From Vibrio sp. qd031 (GTDB taxonomy: Bacteria > Pseudomonadota > Gammaproteobacteria > Enterobacterales > Vibrionaceae), in contig NZ_JXQD01000018.1 in the NCBI RefSeq assembly GCF_002100145.1, positions 310,001 through 374,000 on the forward strand: 64,000 bases of DNA, read 5' to 3'. Positions 19,635 through 29,566 of this stretch are shown piece after piece (positions within the stretch are counted from its first letter, which is position 1; each line of letters begins with the position of its first letter). The notes beneath the pieces were generated by a model that worked only from the letters and a program-made list of their open reading frames with translations, had not been told where the DNA came from and ran no database searches. Made by a program: the position numbers and the translations under genes.

Positions 19635-21656
19635 ATGACATCGACTTTTAATCGCTCTGCACTTTCCCTTGCCGTAATCCTATCATTTAGCGTTTCTGCC
19701 AATGACTATGCATCGATCGACACTTATCAAGGCAAGCCAGCATCTAAGCACACAGCACAAGCCAATGCCAAACTTGCAACACAACTACCTTGGGAGGATA
19801 CAACAGCCTTTGAACGCACTACCCGCGGTCTAATTGCTGAGTTTGGTACTCACCAAGCCGGTGAGCTTAAAAATCGATTCGAATACATGAGTGATATGTC
19901 AGTGGATGACCTACCCTCAACCGTAAACCCGTCTATCTGGCGACAAGGGATGCTGAACTACGCCGCAGGCGGGCTTTACGAGGTCACCGATGGCGTCTAT
20001 CAGATCCGTGGTGCCGACTTGTCTAATATGACGATTTATCGCACCGACAACGGCTATGTGATCCACGATCCGCTGCTGTCAAAAGAAGCCGCGCAAGCAT
20101 CATGGGAGTTCGCGAAACAACATCTCCCTGCCATCAATGGAGAGCACAGAATCACCGGCATGATTTACTCTCACATGCATGCGGATCATTTTGGTGGCTC
20201 TCGCGGAGTGTTTGAGTCGGGCGACTTCGATGAAAATGCCAAAATTTACGCGCCTAAAGACTTCATCAAAGAGCTTGCGGACGAGAACGTGATCGCTGGT
20301 ACTGCTATGGGTCGCCGCGCCAACTACCAATATGGCACGACACTCAATAACGACACCAAAGGCATCGTCGACAACGCTTTGGGCCTTGGCACGTCAAAAG
20401 GGACAGTCACCCTAGTGGCTCCAACCGATGAGATCCAAGAGCGAGAAAAAACCATCACCATCGACGGCCTTGAGTTTCACGCTATCAATATGCCAGGTGC
20501 CGAAGCACCCGCAGAAATTGTGTTGTACGTACCAAAATACCGCTCATTAAACACTGCAGAACTTACTTACGACGGCATGCACAATATCTACACCTTCCGC
20601 GGCGCTAAAGTACGTGACGCTTTAGTGTGGACCAAGTATCTCACCGAGCTTAAGCTTCGCTATGTCGACAGTGGACTGGTAGACAATATTCACGCAGCGC
20701 ACTCAGCGCCCGTATGGAACGAAACGGATACCGACGTAAATGAAATCTCTGAATATATGACTCTGCAAAGAGACAATTACGGCTTTATTCACAACCAAGC
20801 AATGCGTCTCGCCAATCACGGTGTCACCATTCATGATGTCGGCCGCGAAATCGAAAAAATCATTCCGCAATCTCAGCTCGATACGTGGCACACCAACGGG
20901 TATCACGGCTCGTACAGCCACAATGCTCGTGCCGTGGTTAACCTTTACCTTGGTTATCATGACATGAACCCAGTCAACACCAACCCATTGCAGTCAAAAG
21001 ACAAAGCTTGTGTCTATGTGCAAGCTGCCGGTGCGGACGTGCTATTTGACGCGGGTATGAATCATTTTGAGCAAGGTGATTACCAACAGGCGTCACAACT
21101 GTTTAACGATCTGGTACTGTGCGATCCAAACAACATAGACTACCGCTTTGCCCTAGCCGACAGCTTTGAGCAGCAAGGCTATCAATCGGAGACAATGGCT
21201 TGGAGAAACAGCTACCTACAAGGCGCGGCTGAGCTTCGCACCGGCACCATACAACCGTCAATTAAGCTCGCGTCTGCAGATGTCATTGCCAATACCCCAA
21301 CAGGCATGTTCTTAGACTTTATTGCGGTAAGCCTTAACGCAACTAAGGCCGAACAAGCGGCTCTTAACTTTAATTTGGGCGTCACTCACCCTGACATTGA
21401 ACAGCGTTTTTATGCGGAAGTTTCGAACGCCAACATGTCTAACATCGAAGTGAATGAAATGCCGAATGTAGACGTGGAACTGATCATTGATAAGGCTGAA
21501 TTTACAAACTTGGTACTAGGCGAAACAACCCTAGAACAGTTGTTAAAAGCAGACAAAGCTCAGGTGAAAGGCAATCTACAGTTGATTAATCAGCTTGGCG
21601 CAGCCTTAGACGAGTTTGATGGGCTATTTGAAATACTACCTATGCCAACCAAATAA
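19635..21656 (+). CDS. Secreted alkyl sulfatase (SdsA1/YjcS type)
   Basis: A 673-residue periplasmic or secreted sulfatase that hydrolyses alkyl sulfate esters such as dodecyl sulfate to alcohol and sulfate. A signal peptide occupies residues 1-22. The metallo-beta-lactamase domain (about 110-390) contains the di-zinc motif HMHADH at 180-185. An alkyl-sulfatase dimerisation domain follows (about 395-535) and an SCP2-like sterol carrier domain ends the protein (about 555-670). Length and order match SdsA1 of Pseudomonas. It permits use of sulfate-ester surfactants as carbon or sulfur source. It is monocistronic, with a divergent LysR gene as the likely regulator. Confidence 0.92.
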   Translation: MTSTFNRSALSLAVILSFSVSANDYASIDTYQGKPASKHTAQANAKLATQLPWEDTTAFERTTRGLIAEFGTHQAGELKNRFEYMSDMSVDDLPSTVNPSIWRQGMLNYAAGGLYEVTDGVYQIRGADLSNMTIYRTDNGYVIHDPLLSKEAAQASWEFAKQHLPAINGEHRITGMIYSHMHADHFGGSRGVFESGDFDENAKIYAPKDFIKELADENVIAGTAMGRRANYQYGTTLNNDTKGIVDNALGLGTSKGTVTLVAPTDEIQEREKTITIDGLEFHAINMPGAEAPAEIVLYVPKYRSLNTAELTYDGMHNIYTFRGAKVRDALVWTKYLTELKLRYVDSGLVDNIHAAHSAPVWNETDTDVNEISEYMTLQRDNYGFIHNQAMRLANHGVTIHDVGREIEKIIPQSQLDTWHTNGYHGSYSHNARAVVNLYLGYHDMNPVNTNPLQSKDKACVYVQAAGADVLFDAGMNHFEQGDYQQASQLFNDLVLCDPNNIDYRFALADSFEQQGYQSETMAWRNSYLQGAAELRTGTIQPSIKLASADVIANTPTGMFLDFIAVSLNATKAEQAALNFNLGVTHPDIEQRFYAEVSNANMSNIEVNEMPNVDVELIIDKAEFTNLVLGETTLEQLLKADKAQVKGNLQLINQLGAALDEFDGLFEILPMPTK

Positions 21657-21666
21657 TTTCACCATT

Positions 21667-21691
21667 GGGGTTAAGCACTTTGCTTAACCCC
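21667..21691. terminator. Terminator hairpin between sulfatase and TetR genes
   Basis: A perfect 11-bp stem GGGGTTAAGCA (21667-21677) / TGCTTAACCCC (21681-21691) with a 3-base loop, 10 bases after the sulfatase stop. No strong U-tract follows. Confidence 0.65.
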
Positions 21692-21753
21692 TAATCGTCG
21701 ATTCCATCTATTGATTGTTCTAGAATATTCGAAAAAATACTGCAACCACACCA

Positions 21754-22362
21754 CTATCGAACACACAAACCATCAATGATCTTCTGCAAAAATTGATGAC
21801 TGTCCTGTTTCATCTGCGCCGACGTTTGTTCGTCATTGGCAATGATGATGCTGCAATATCCATGCAAAGCGCACCAAACGTACCTCGCTTGCAACAGCGT
21901 ATCTTCCGCTAAGAAAGCCCCTTGCTGTTGGCAAAAGGCTAACATTTGCTGCAAAAAATTAAACGTCGCATCAGACTCTTGTTTAAGCTGTGCATTGTCG
22001 CTTCTAAGCAAGCCACTTGAGCCAAACATGAGCAAATAGTACTCAGGGTAATCGCAAGAAAAATTAATGTAGCTATGCCCTACTGCCACAAATCGCTCGA
22101 CGGGTGATTGGTCCGAATGTTCATCCCACACTTGCTGCATTGATGTGCCAAAAATGAGGTAACCTTGCTTAGCTATCGCACATAATAGCTCGTCTTTGTC
22201 TTTAAAATGCCGATAAGGTGCTGTGCGCGATACATTGAGTGTCGACGAAACACCTCGAATAGTTAGCGCATCAACGCCCTCTTTTTTAACCACCTCTGTT
22301 GCTACTCTAATCAATTCTCGCCTAAGATCACCGTGATGATAGGTATTGGATTCCACGCGCAT
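21754..22362 (-). CDS. TetR/AcrR-family repressor
   Basis: A 202-residue repressor. The N-terminal helix-turn-helix (about 12-60, GVDALTIRGVSSTLNVSRTAPYRHF, cited in part) is standard, and the ligand-binding helical domain (about 75-195) is of the TetR_C_33/WHG type (FVAVGHSYINFSCDYPEYYLLMFGSS). It is divergent from the small membrane protein at 22472, and the 109-bp gap holds two 15-bp palindromic sites that fit its operator, so it likely represses both genes. The inducer is unknown. Confidence 0.87.
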   Translation of the reverse strand: MRVESNTYHHGDLRRELIRVATEVVKKEGVDALTIRGVSSTLNVSRTAPYRHFKDKDELLCAIAKQGYLIFGTSMQQVWDEHSDQSPVERFVAVGHSYINFSCDYPEYYLLMFGSSGLLRSDNAQLKQESDATFNFLQQMLAFCQQQGAFLAEDTLLQARYVWCALHGYCSIIIANDEQTSAQMKQDSHQFLQKIIDGLCVR

Positions 22363-22405
22363 TACACCTTGTTACATATGCCTAAATATTATCTTGTCAG
22401 ATCAT

Positions 22406-22457
22406 GTTGACGCCGTCAACTTTGAGGGCTACCATTTCCCATGTAGACACCGTCAAC
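22406..22457. promoter_or_regulatory. Twin operator-like palindromes for the adjacent TetR repressor
   Basis: GTTGACGCCGTCAAC at 22406-22420 is a perfect dyad around a central C. GTAGACACCGTCAAC at 22443-22457 is a degraded second copy sharing the right half-site. The centres are 37 bases apart, in the divergent promoter region. Confidence 0.65.
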
Positions 22458-22471
22458 ATAAAGGAATATCC

Positions 22472-22699
22472 ATGAGTGCTTCAAAATTTCGACAAATATC
22501 TAGACTGATACATCTTGCTATGGCTGCTATCTTAGGCACCTATATTTACTCGCCTTGGGGCGCTAACCCTATATTTGCAAACTTTATAATGTGGTTCGCG
22601 ATCCCTGTTGTGAGCGTCACAGGAGTTATGATGTGGAAACAAGGTGTGGTGATGAAGGCACTTAAAAACCGTCTTACTCCAGTCAAAGCAGACCGCTAA
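22472..22699 (+). CDS. Small two-helix membrane protein, TetR-controlled
   Basis: A 75-residue basic membrane protein with two hydrophobic segments (about 13-30 and 36-56) and a cytoplasmic tail ending RLTPVKADR. The start at 22472 follows AAGGAAT; a longer open frame begins upstream at 22346 but would run through the operator region. I do not recognise a named family. Its promoter region holds both palindromes assigned to the divergent TetR regulator, so it is probably induced with that regulator's ligand. Confidence 0.65.
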   Translation: MSASKFRQISRLIHLAMAAILGTYIYSPWGANPIFANFIMWFAIPVVSVTGVMMWKQGVVMKALKNRLTPVKADR

Positions 22700-22746
22700 T
22701 TATTGCTTTATGCTGTAATCGTTGTTTGAGCGCATTAAGTGAAATC

Positions 22747-22777
22747 AAAAAAACCAGCACTCTAGTACTGGTTTTTT
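22747..22777. terminator. Bidirectional terminator between convergent genes
   Basis: AAACCAG (22751-22757) and CTGGTTT (near 22768-22774) form a hairpin with an A-run before and six T after, between the small membrane gene and the end of the xylanase gene. Confidence 0.8.
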
Positions 22778-22804
22778 AATTGATCTTGTATAGCGACTAT
22801 ACAG

Positions 22805-25075
22805 TTACTCCGCAACCAGTTTGGTCAACTCCTCTCCCAAATAGGCAATATTACTACCCGGTACAGGATACAACTGTGCACTTCGCCCTTGGCCATCGTC
22901 ATTATCTGCTAACGCGATATTCCACTGAATAGCTTCACCTGAGTTCACTGGTGTATCTAACTCGATACCAAAGAACAACTGAGACCCATCTGCACTCCAT
23001 TCTGCAAAATAACCACCAGAGTAATGCACCGATTCAAAGTCTTGGCCAACGACAGATCTAAACTGCGTCATCGTGTTGTCACCGCGCTGAACGAACACTT
23101 CCACATTATCGTTTTGGTAGCTCTGCTCCATGTTAGTGACGGTTTTATCATCGTTGCGGTTTACCACACCATAGAGCCAGTTTTGGTGATAGCCTACTTG
23201 CCAGCTTCCCGAAACATCGCTTTGACTAGGCGGCGACATATCCGCTTGATTGAGCTGATTAAAGGCGAACGAATAGTGATAGCCTTGATCCCATGCGGAG
23301 TCGGCCGCTCCCGATGGCATGTCGTTAAGACGACTCATCTTAAATGGAGCTGGCGCCGAAACAGGTGACGACGCGACGACCGCATTTTGGCCATTCATAA
23401 ACAGCTCACCAAACTCTTCGCCTTGCCACCCAATATTTGTGCCTGTTAACGGGTAAAGCTGCGCATGACGTCCGCCAGACTCAGTGTTTTTGTCGTTATC
23501 CGACAGCGCTATATTAAAGCCAATGGTTTCGCCCACTAAATCTTGTACGCCATCAAACTCGATCTCAAAATCAAACTGAGTACCATCACGGTTCCATTCG
23601 CCTTTTGCCTTGCCAGGAAAGCCCAACGGTGCAAAGTCTTGTCCTACCACTGCGCGAAATTGCCAAAACCCACCACCAACGCGAATAAACACCTCAACGT
23701 TGTCGTTTTCCCACGCTTGCGCATGATCGACAACGGTTTTGTTGTCTTTTCGCAGCACTCGACCTATTAACTGGTTGTTGTGATAACCAACCGCCCATTT
23801 GCCTTCGGTCGTCGTAGACGCTGGCAATTGTTGTTGTTTACCACCAAGTTGATTATATGCAAACGGGTAGTACACCACTTCTTGCTCGTTAAACTTCGCA
23901 CTACTTAATGGTTTAGCATTGAACGGTTGAACAAATCGACCGACTTTAGATAGATCGGTAGCCGGTTCATAACCAAAGTTACCTGTCGCAGCGTCGAGCA
24001 ATACATTACTGACTGCGGCATACGCAGGTTTAGGTTGATAATCGGTATCAAACATTAACGCACGACCATAGCCTGTAAACCAACTTGGGATCCATGAATA
24101 CTGATCGCTGACGCCCCATGTAGTGATCATGTCGACTTCTGGATAGAACGCTGCCAATTTTGCAAGCATCTCGTAACGGTTCGCTTGGTCGAGTAAAGCC
24201 GAGTCTCCATTCCCATCGCGAATTCGAACGTCAATTTCAGTGAAGTGAGTATCTAAACCTAGCTCGGACAAACGTTCGATGTTTCGAGCAATAGACACAT
24301 CGCTTATCTGGTGCTCAACGGTTAAATGAAGCTGGGTGCCTACACCATGAATCGGCACTCCTTTGTCGAGCAGCTTTTTCATATGACGGTACACTGCATT
24401 CGATTTTGCGGTCATGCCTTCGGTGGAGTAATCGTTATAAAACAGTACTGCATCAGGATCCGCTTCATGGGCCCAGCGAAACGCCATTTCTAAGTAGTCT
24501 TCGCCAAGCGCTTCGTACCATAAAGTGTTTCTAAATCCACCTTGGTCATCAAAGGCTTCATTAACCACATCCCAATACATCACACGGCCTTTGTAGTGAC
24601 CAACTACCGTCTTGATATGATTTTCAAGCACGGCAGCAAGCTCGTCTTTGCTCCACGACGTGTTCTCTAACCACTCTGGGTTTTGAATATGCCAAACCAG
24701 TGCGTGGCCTTTCACTACCATGTCGTTTTGCTCAGCAAACTCTACCAATTTATCGGACGCTGCGAAATCAAACTGTCCACGCTGCGGCTGCACGTACTTA
24801 AACTTCATCTCGTTTTCAGGTGTGAGCTGAGAGAACTCACGCACAAAAGTGTCACGAAACTGCTGATTGTCTAGATGTCGAGTTTCTAGCGCCGCACCGA
24901 CAGAAAGATTAATCATGTCGCCAAGCTGTCTTAACGGTAAATCAGAACGGATCACGACATCTAACGGATCGCTGTTTGCTGCAAGAGCAGAGGCAGAATC
25001 GTTGGTGGTTGTACAGCCTGTCACAAGGGCTGTGGCCATCACCGCAGTCAGGCTGGACAGTAGAGTTTTATTCAT
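22805..25075 (-). CDS. Lipoprotein GH10 endo-xylanase with two CBM9 modules
   Basis: A 756-residue cell-envelope endo-1,4-beta-xylanase. A lipoprotein signal (LVTGCT, Cys21) anchors it to a membrane. The GH10 barrel (about 40-370) holds the acid/base Glu173 in WDVVNEA and the nucleophile Glu280 in HFTEIDVR. Two CBM9-like carbohydrate-binding modules follow (about 395-560 and 580-755); they resemble each other (WENDNVEVF versus YQNDNVEVF). It would cut xylan or long xylo-oligosaccharides at the cell surface or in the periplasm and supply the ABC importer encoded upstream on the same strand. It has its own promoter region after the importer operon's terminator. Confidence 0.95.
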   Translation of the reverse strand: MNKTLLSSLTAVMATALVTGCTTTNDSASALAANSDPLDVVIRSDLPLRQLGDMINLSVGAALETRHLDNQQFRDTFVREFSQLTPENEMKFKYVQPQRGQFDFAASDKLVEFAEQNDMVVKGHALVWHIQNPEWLENTSWSKDELAAVLENHIKTVVGHYKGRVMYWDVVNEAFDDQGGFRNTLWYEALGEDYLEMAFRWAHEADPDAVLFYNDYSTEGMTAKSNAVYRHMKKLLDKGVPIHGVGTQLHLTVEHQISDVSIARNIERLSELGLDTHFTEIDVRIRDGNGDSALLDQANRYEMLAKLAAFYPEVDMITTWGVSDQYSWIPSWFTGYGRALMFDTDYQPKPAYAAVSNVLLDAATGNFGYEPATDLSKVGRFVQPFNAKPLSSAKFNEQEVVYYPFAYNQLGGKQQQLPASTTTEGKWAVGYHNNQLIGRVLRKDNKTVVDHAQAWENDNVEVFIRVGGGFWQFRAVVGQDFAPLGFPGKAKGEWNRDGTQFDFEIEFDGVQDLVGETIGFNIALSDNDKNTESGGRHAQLYPLTGTNIGWQGEEFGELFMNGQNAVVASSPVSAPAPFKMSRLNDMPSGAADSAWDQGYHYSFAFNQLNQADMSPPSQSDVSGSWQVGYHQNWLYGVVNRNDDKTVTNMEQSYQNDNVEVFVQRGDNTMTQFRSVVGQDFESVHYSGGYFAEWSADGSQLFFGIELDTPVNSGEAIQWNIALADNDDGQGRSAQLYPVPGSNIAYLGEELTKLVAE

Positions 25076-25213
25076 TTCACATCCTTATATTTTTATTATC
25101 TAGTTGACGAACAATATTTATTAAAAGCGCAGTGATAACAATGGGTCTATTTGGTAATGAAATTATGACTTTTGATAAATTAATAAAATTGTGAGTTGGG
25201 CGTTTTCTAAATA

Positions 25214-25244
25214 TAAAAAAATCCCGCAATCAATATTGCGGGAT
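25214..25244 (-). terminator. Terminator of the sugar ABC importer operon
   Basis: A 10-bp perfect stem ATCCCGCAAT (25221-25230) / ATTGCGGGAT (25235-25244) with a CAAT loop. The A-run on the plus strand at 25214-25220 is a U-tract for minus-strand transcripts. Confidence 0.88.
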
Positions 25245-25255
25245 CTTAATTAACA

Positions 25256-26149
25256 TTAACCTTTAACGGCTCCGGATGTTAATCCGTCAATCAATCTTCT
25301 AGAGGCCATAATAAATAGGATCAGCAGTGGCAGTACGGCAATCGCAGCACCCATAGAGACTGCGCCCCACGGTACCTGTCCTGTCCCTTGAAGAGCGCGT
25401 AGCGCAAGCGGTATGGTGAACTTTTTCATGTCACTCATGACCACCAACGGCCCCATAAAGTTGTTCCAAGTACCAATGAAGGTAATCAGTCCAAGCGTAC
25501 CAAACGCAGGTAGAATCAGTGGCACGATTACGCGGTAATAGATTTTGAATTCTCGACACCCATCCATTCTCGCCGCTTCCACGAGCTCTTTAGGAATCGA
25601 GCTTGAGATGAACTGACGCATCATGAATATCCCCATTGCACCACACGCTGCCGGTACAATTAGCGCTTTAGGATCATTCATCCAACCGATGGTCGACATG
25701 ATCATTGCAGTAGGGATCATACCTAAAAACGGAGGCAACAACATGGTTGCCATAATCCCAACGAAGAGCAGGTTCTTGTACTTAAAGTCAAACATCGCAA
25801 ACGCGTAGCCAGCTAACGAACAGAACAAAAGGTTCAGCGCCGTCACCACGATGGCAATGTATAAACTGAGTGCCAAGTTATTCCAAAAGTATGGCAAAAA
25901 TTCTAATAGGGTTTTAAAGTTCTCGACCAAATACTCGCCAATAAATATCGGTGGTGGCACCGACAAAATACCGGTATTGGAGTGAGAAGAAAATATAAAC
26001 ATGAAATAAAACGGTGCGAGCATAATAACTGCGCCTAGCGCAACAATAATGTAAGCAATTAATTTATCTTTCTGGATCATTTTTTTCTTTTTAGGCGTTG
26101 CGGTCACCGAATCGTTTTCAATGACACTGGTATTGGTTACGTTGCTCAT
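25256..26149 (-). CDS. Sugar ABC importer permease, MalG/UgpE type
   Basis: A 297-residue inner-membrane permease with six helices. The cytoplasmic EAA loop (ELVEAARMDGCREFKIYYRVIVPLILPA, cited in part, about residues 186-213) contacts the ATPase. The start is the ATG at 26149, which overlaps the stop of the upstream permease (ATGA), so the two are translationally coupled. The frame extends further upstream but inside that gene. It is the last gene of the operon, followed by a strong terminator. It forms the channel for oligosaccharides with the MalF-type permease. Confidence 0.9.
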   Translation of the reverse strand: MSNVTNTSVIENDSVTATPKKKKMIQKDKLIAYIIVALGAVIMLAPFYFMFIFSSHSNTGILSVPPPIFIGEYLVENFKTLLEFLPYFWNNLALSLYIAIVVTALNLLFCSLAGYAFAMFDFKYKNLLFVGIMATMLLPPFLGMIPTAMIMSTIGWMNDPKALIVPAACGAMGIFMMRQFISSSIPKELVEAARMDGCREFKIYYRVIVPLILPAFGTLGLITFIGTWNNFMGPLVVMSDMKKFTIPLALRALQGTGQVPWGAVSMGAAIAVLPLLILFIMASRRLIDGLTSGAVKG

Positions 26150-27135
26150 TGGTTGTCTCCCCCCAGCAATTTGTTGTTCACCCAGGTCAACCCAGCGATG
26201 ATCATAAACAGTATCCACGAGATGGCCGACGCGGTACCAAAATCACTTTCAACAAAGGCAGTAATGTACATATGCATCGCAGCTGTTTTACCCGCTTGAT
26301 CGATACCACCTGTACCGCCGGTAATGATGAACGGTTCTTCAAACAGTTGTAGGTTACCAATGATGGTGAGTGTCACTGCAAAGAAGGCCATTGGTTTTAG
26401 CATTGGCAGTGTGATGTACCAAAACTGCTTGTATCGGCTCGCGCCATCAATAGTGGCCGCTTCGTAAATGTCCTTGGGAATGGTTTGCAGAGCCGAGAGG
26501 TAAAGCACCGTATTCCAGCCCACAAAACGCCAAAACACCACAAACGAAATCATATCTTTGGTATAAGCCGGACGACTCCAGTCAATGTTTTCTGTTGGGA
26601 ATAACCAAGCTAGAACTTTCGCATCACCAATTTGGAAGTTACCCAGTGAGGTAAGCACTTGGTTAATCATGCCAAAATCACGAGAAAATAGCGTAGTGAA
26701 GACAAGCGAGATCGCCACAGTCGATGTGATGTATGGAACAAAGTAGATCCCAATGACCGTATTGCGCATCTTGCTAAAACTAGTGTGAATAAAAAACGCC
26801 AGCGGTAAGGCCACAGCATGTTGTGGAATACCCGATTTAAGCGCTATGACAAAGGTGTTGTAAATAGACTTTTGAAACCATTCATCTTCAAGTGCGAAGA
26901 CGTAGTTTTCTATACCGACCCACTCCATCGCAGCAAGTCCTGCTGCTGGCTCCCAATAATGGAAAGAAAGATAGAGCGAAAACAGCAATGGGAATAATCC
27001 AAACACTCCAAAAATTAGAAAAAACGGACTCACAAAGAGATAAGGGGCAATCTTATTGCCTTTACGAAGCCAAAAATTACCTTTTCGCTGGTTTGATGGC
27101 TTGCGTGTATTTGAGGGGACGGTAATTGAACTCAT
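26146..27135 (-). CDS. Sugar ABC importer permease, MalF/UgpA type
   Basis: A 329-residue permease with a basic cytoplasmic N-terminus and six or more helices. The EAA loop is IPKDIYEAATIDGASRYKQFWYITLPML (cited in part, about residues 220-247). The start at 27135 follows GAGAGTC. It overlaps the downstream permease by four bases and follows the binding-protein gene after an intercistronic hairpin. The family imports di- and oligosaccharides; the neighbouring xylanase and xylosidases point to xylo-oligosaccharides. Confidence 0.9.
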   Translation of the reverse strand: MSSITVPSNTRKPSNQRKGNFWLRKGNKIAPYLFVSPFFLIFGVFGLFPLLFSLYLSFHYWEPAAGLAAMEWVGIENYVFALEDEWFQKSIYNTFVIALKSGIPQHAVALPLAFFIHTSFSKMRNTVIGIYFVPYITSTVAISLVFTTLFSRDFGMINQVLTSLGNFQIGDAKVLAWLFPTENIDWSRPAYTKDMISFVVFWRFVGWNTVLYLSALQTIPKDIYEAATIDGASRYKQFWYITLPMLKPMAFFAVTLTIIGNLQLFEEPFIITGGTGGIDQAGKTAAMHMYITAFVESDFGTASAISWILFMIIAGLTWVNNKLLGGDNQ

Positions 27136-27159
27136 TTTCGACTCTCGACTGTCAAAGTC

Positions 27160-27181
27160 GGGTTAGGGTTGCCCCTAACCC
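27160..27181 (-). terminator. Intercistronic hairpin after the binding-protein gene
   Basis: A stem GGGTTAGGG (27160-27168) / CCCTAACCC (27173-27181). Such hairpins behind binding-protein genes commonly stabilise the upstream message so that more binding protein than permease is made. Confidence 0.6.
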
Positions 27182-27190
27182 GTTTTGGGA

Positions 27191-28441
27191 TTAACGACGA
27201 CGTGCGCGACGTTTGATTTGCTTCTCTGCATCGGCCAATGTGGCATCGATGTCTGCGCCGTTTTCTAGCACTTTCTCTAGAGAATCAGCCACCACCTGAC
27301 GAGCAACTTCGTCGTAGCGATCTACTGGTACAGCAGGGATGTTTTCAGAGGCAGTACGCCAGCCTAGACGTGCTTTTTGTCCGCCAAGGTAAGCAAGCTC
27401 TTCATTAAAGAAGGCGTCATCGTGGGTTTCAACAAGCGCTGGGAAAGCATTGATCTCTTTAAAGCCCATGATCTGAACTTCGTTAGACGTTGCCATGAAC
27501 TCAATAAACTTCCACGCAGCTTCTTTGTTGTCGGCTTTTTTAGGAATGCCATAGAACGAGCCACCCCAACTTGCAAACGAACCATTTGGCAGTTGAGCAG
27601 TACGCCACTTACCACCGTCGTCCGGTGCGATCCAATCTTGAAGGTGTCCGCCTAACCAAGCGCCCATCATTTGTGAGGCGATAGTGCCGCGACGTAAACC
27701 TTCAGACCATTCGTTTGACCATGCGCCGATTTCTGCATCAATGCCTGCTTCACGCGCTTGTTTCGCCAAACGGAATGCTTCTTTAAATCGAGGTGAATTC
27801 ACCAAAATGTTGTGTTCAGTATCAAAGTAGACTCCTTCACCTGGCTTAAGATCCGAACGAATGTAAATATCGAGAATGTCTTGTGCATTGGCCAGCATGT
27901 AGTTGCCAGTTTTCTCTTTAACTTTAACGCCTGCTTCAATAAACGAGTCCCAATCTTTTAATAGATCTTCTTCAGTCACACCTGCGGCTTCAAGTATGTC
28001 GGCGCGGTAGAAAGTAGCACCAGGGCCGATATCGGCAGGAATACCAGATAGTACACCTTTTGAGCTTGTACCTTGCTGTACAGAGTAAGGCACTAAACGA
28101 TCGGTGAACTTGCCAGCGCCGTACTGTGGCGCGTTAAGATCTTCCAAACCACCGGATTCGACAAAGCGGCCTGTATAGGCGTATTCGATACCCATAACGT
28201 CCGGCAAGTTTGCGCCCGTCGCCAGAGCGGTAGTCATTGCATTGTGGTGGTCAGAGTAAGCCAGCGTGACTAAGTTCACTTTGATGTCTGGGTACTTGGC
28301 CTCAAACATAGGGATGGCTTTTTCTGCGACTTGGTTAAAGTTTGGGAACGAAGCGACAGTAATTTCCGTTTGTGCCATCGCTTGTCCTGCAAACAAAGTT
28401 GCAATAGACAAAGAGAGTAAGCTGAGTTTCGAGTTTTTCAT
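27191..28441 (-). CDS. Extracellular solute-binding protein (family 1) for oligosaccharides
   Basis: A 416-residue periplasmic receptor of the ABC importer. A signal peptide ends at AMA-Q (residues 1-23). The body has the family-1 two-lobed fold, with ADIGPGATFYRADIL and LRRGTIASQMMGAWLGG as recognisable segments. The C-terminus is unusually basic (KRRARRR). The start follows AAGGACG. A truncated paralogue at 54437-55330 shares long identical runs such as WRTAQLPNG and RSDLKPGEG. The ligand is inferred from the xylan context. It is third in the operon, behind two ATPases. Confidence 0.92.
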   Translation of the reverse strand: MKNSKLSLLSLSIATLFAGQAMAQTEITVASFPNFNQVAEKAIPMFEAKYPDIKVNLVTLAYSDHHNAMTTALATGANLPDVMGIEYAYTGRFVESGGLEDLNAPQYGAGKFTDRLVPYSVQQGTSSKGVLSGIPADIGPGATFYRADILEAAGVTEEDLLKDWDSFIEAGVKVKEKTGNYMLANAQDILDIYIRSDLKPGEGVYFDTEHNILVNSPRFKEAFRLAKQAREAGIDAEIGAWSNEWSEGLRRGTIASQMMGAWLGGHLQDWIAPDDGGKWRTAQLPNGSFASWGGSFYGIPKKADNKEAAWKFIEFMATSNEVQIMGFKEINAFPALVETHDDAFFNEELAYLGGQKARLGWRTASENIPAVPVDRYDEVARQVVADSLEKVLENGADIDATLADAEKQIKRRARRR

Positions 28442-28452
28442 TTTACGTCCTT

Positions 28453-29499
28453 TTATTGTAGGGTCACGTTGTTGTTGCTGTCGAAGTAATGCACTCTGCT
28501 CTTATCAAAGAACAGGCTGATTGCACCGACAGGCTTATCTTCGGTATAAGGAATTTCTACCAATACCTTTTTGCTTCTAAATAAACAGCTAAGATGGATC
28601 ACCGAACCTAGTACCTCAGTTCCGGTGACTTCCACCACCATTTCACAGCGATGAGTAGGGTTTACATCGTCTGCATTTAGAGAAAACATTTGCGGCCTAA
28701 TGCCCACAACAGAGATCTCTTTATCCAAAGAGTGCTCTGGGAAGCAGCTTTTAATTTCGCTGGTTAAGGTGTCGAACATATTGATTTCGGGTGTGCCAAT
28801 AAATCGCGCCACAAACTCTGTTTTTGGCTGCTCAAAGATCTCTTTTGGCGTGCCCACTTGCTCAATCACACCACCGTTTAAAATCACGATTTTGTCGGCA
28901 AGCGTCATCGCTTCAACTTGGTCGTGGGTGACGTAAATCACCGTAGTTTCGACACGTTGATGCAAGGCACGAATTTCGCGGCGCATCTGCCCACGTAGCT
29001 TGGCGTCGAGGTTAGATAGAGGTTCGTCAAACAAGAACACTTCTGGCGTTCTTACCATCGCGCGTCCCATAGCCACTCGCTGTCTTTGACCACCAGAAAG
29101 ATCTTTGGGTTTACGGTCAAGTAACGGGGTTAACTCAAGAGTTTCAGCCACTTCCGCAACCATTTTTTTACGCTCTGCCTTTTTCACCTTGGTGTTTTCA
29201 AGGCTAAAACCGATGTTCTCTGCCACGGTCATGTGCGGATAGAGCGCGTAGCTTTGAAATACCATGGCGATATTGCGCTCAATGGGATGGAGATCGTTCA
29301 CCATTTCGTCGTCGATGAATATTTCGCCACCGCTGATTTCTTCTAAACCAGCAAGCATGCGCAACGTCGTAGATTTACCACAGCCAGACGGCCCCAATAA
29401 CACGACAAACTCACCATGCTCCACTTCCAAATTGATGTTTTTAACGACTTCCGTCTTGCCATAGCTTTTTTGAAGATTGCTAAATACTACCGATGCCAC
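28453..29499 (-). CDS. Sugar ABC importer ATPase, MalK/UgpC type (second of two)
   Basis: A 348-residue ATPase. Walker A is GPSGCGKST, the signature [17 protein letters not shown] and Walker [13 protein letters not shown], followed by a C-terminal regulatory OB-fold (TOBE) domain (about 240-345). The GTG at 29499 is chosen because AAAGGTGG precedes it and the protein then starts [14 protein letters not shown], in line with its paralogue; the open frame begins upstream at 29541. It lies 67 bases after the first ATPase. The two are clear paralogues but differ in the TOBE part, so they may form a heterodimer or one may serve another importer. Confidence 0.9.
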   Translation of the reverse strand: MASVVFSNLQKSYGKTEVVKNINLEVEHGEFVVLLGPSGCGKSTTLRMLAGLEEISGGEIFIDDEMVNDLHPIERNIAMVFQSYALYPHMTVAENIGFSLENTKVKKAERKKMVAEVAETLELTPLLDRKPKDLSGGQRQRVAMGRAMVRTPEVFLFDEPLSNLDAKLRGQMRREIRALHQRVETTVIYVTHDQVEAMTLADKIVILNGGVIEQVGTPKEIFEQPKTEFVARFIGTPEINMFDTLTSEIKSCFPEHSLDKEISVVGIRPQMFSLNADDVNPTHRCEMVVEVTGTEVLGSVIHLSCLFRSKKVLVEIPYTEDKPVGAISLFFDKSRVHYFDSNNNVTLQ

Positions 29500-29566
29500 T
29501 GTCGCCACCTTTTGTTGTTGCAGGTGCCAAAGCCAATCCAACGCTTTGACACGAAAAAGTTAAGTT

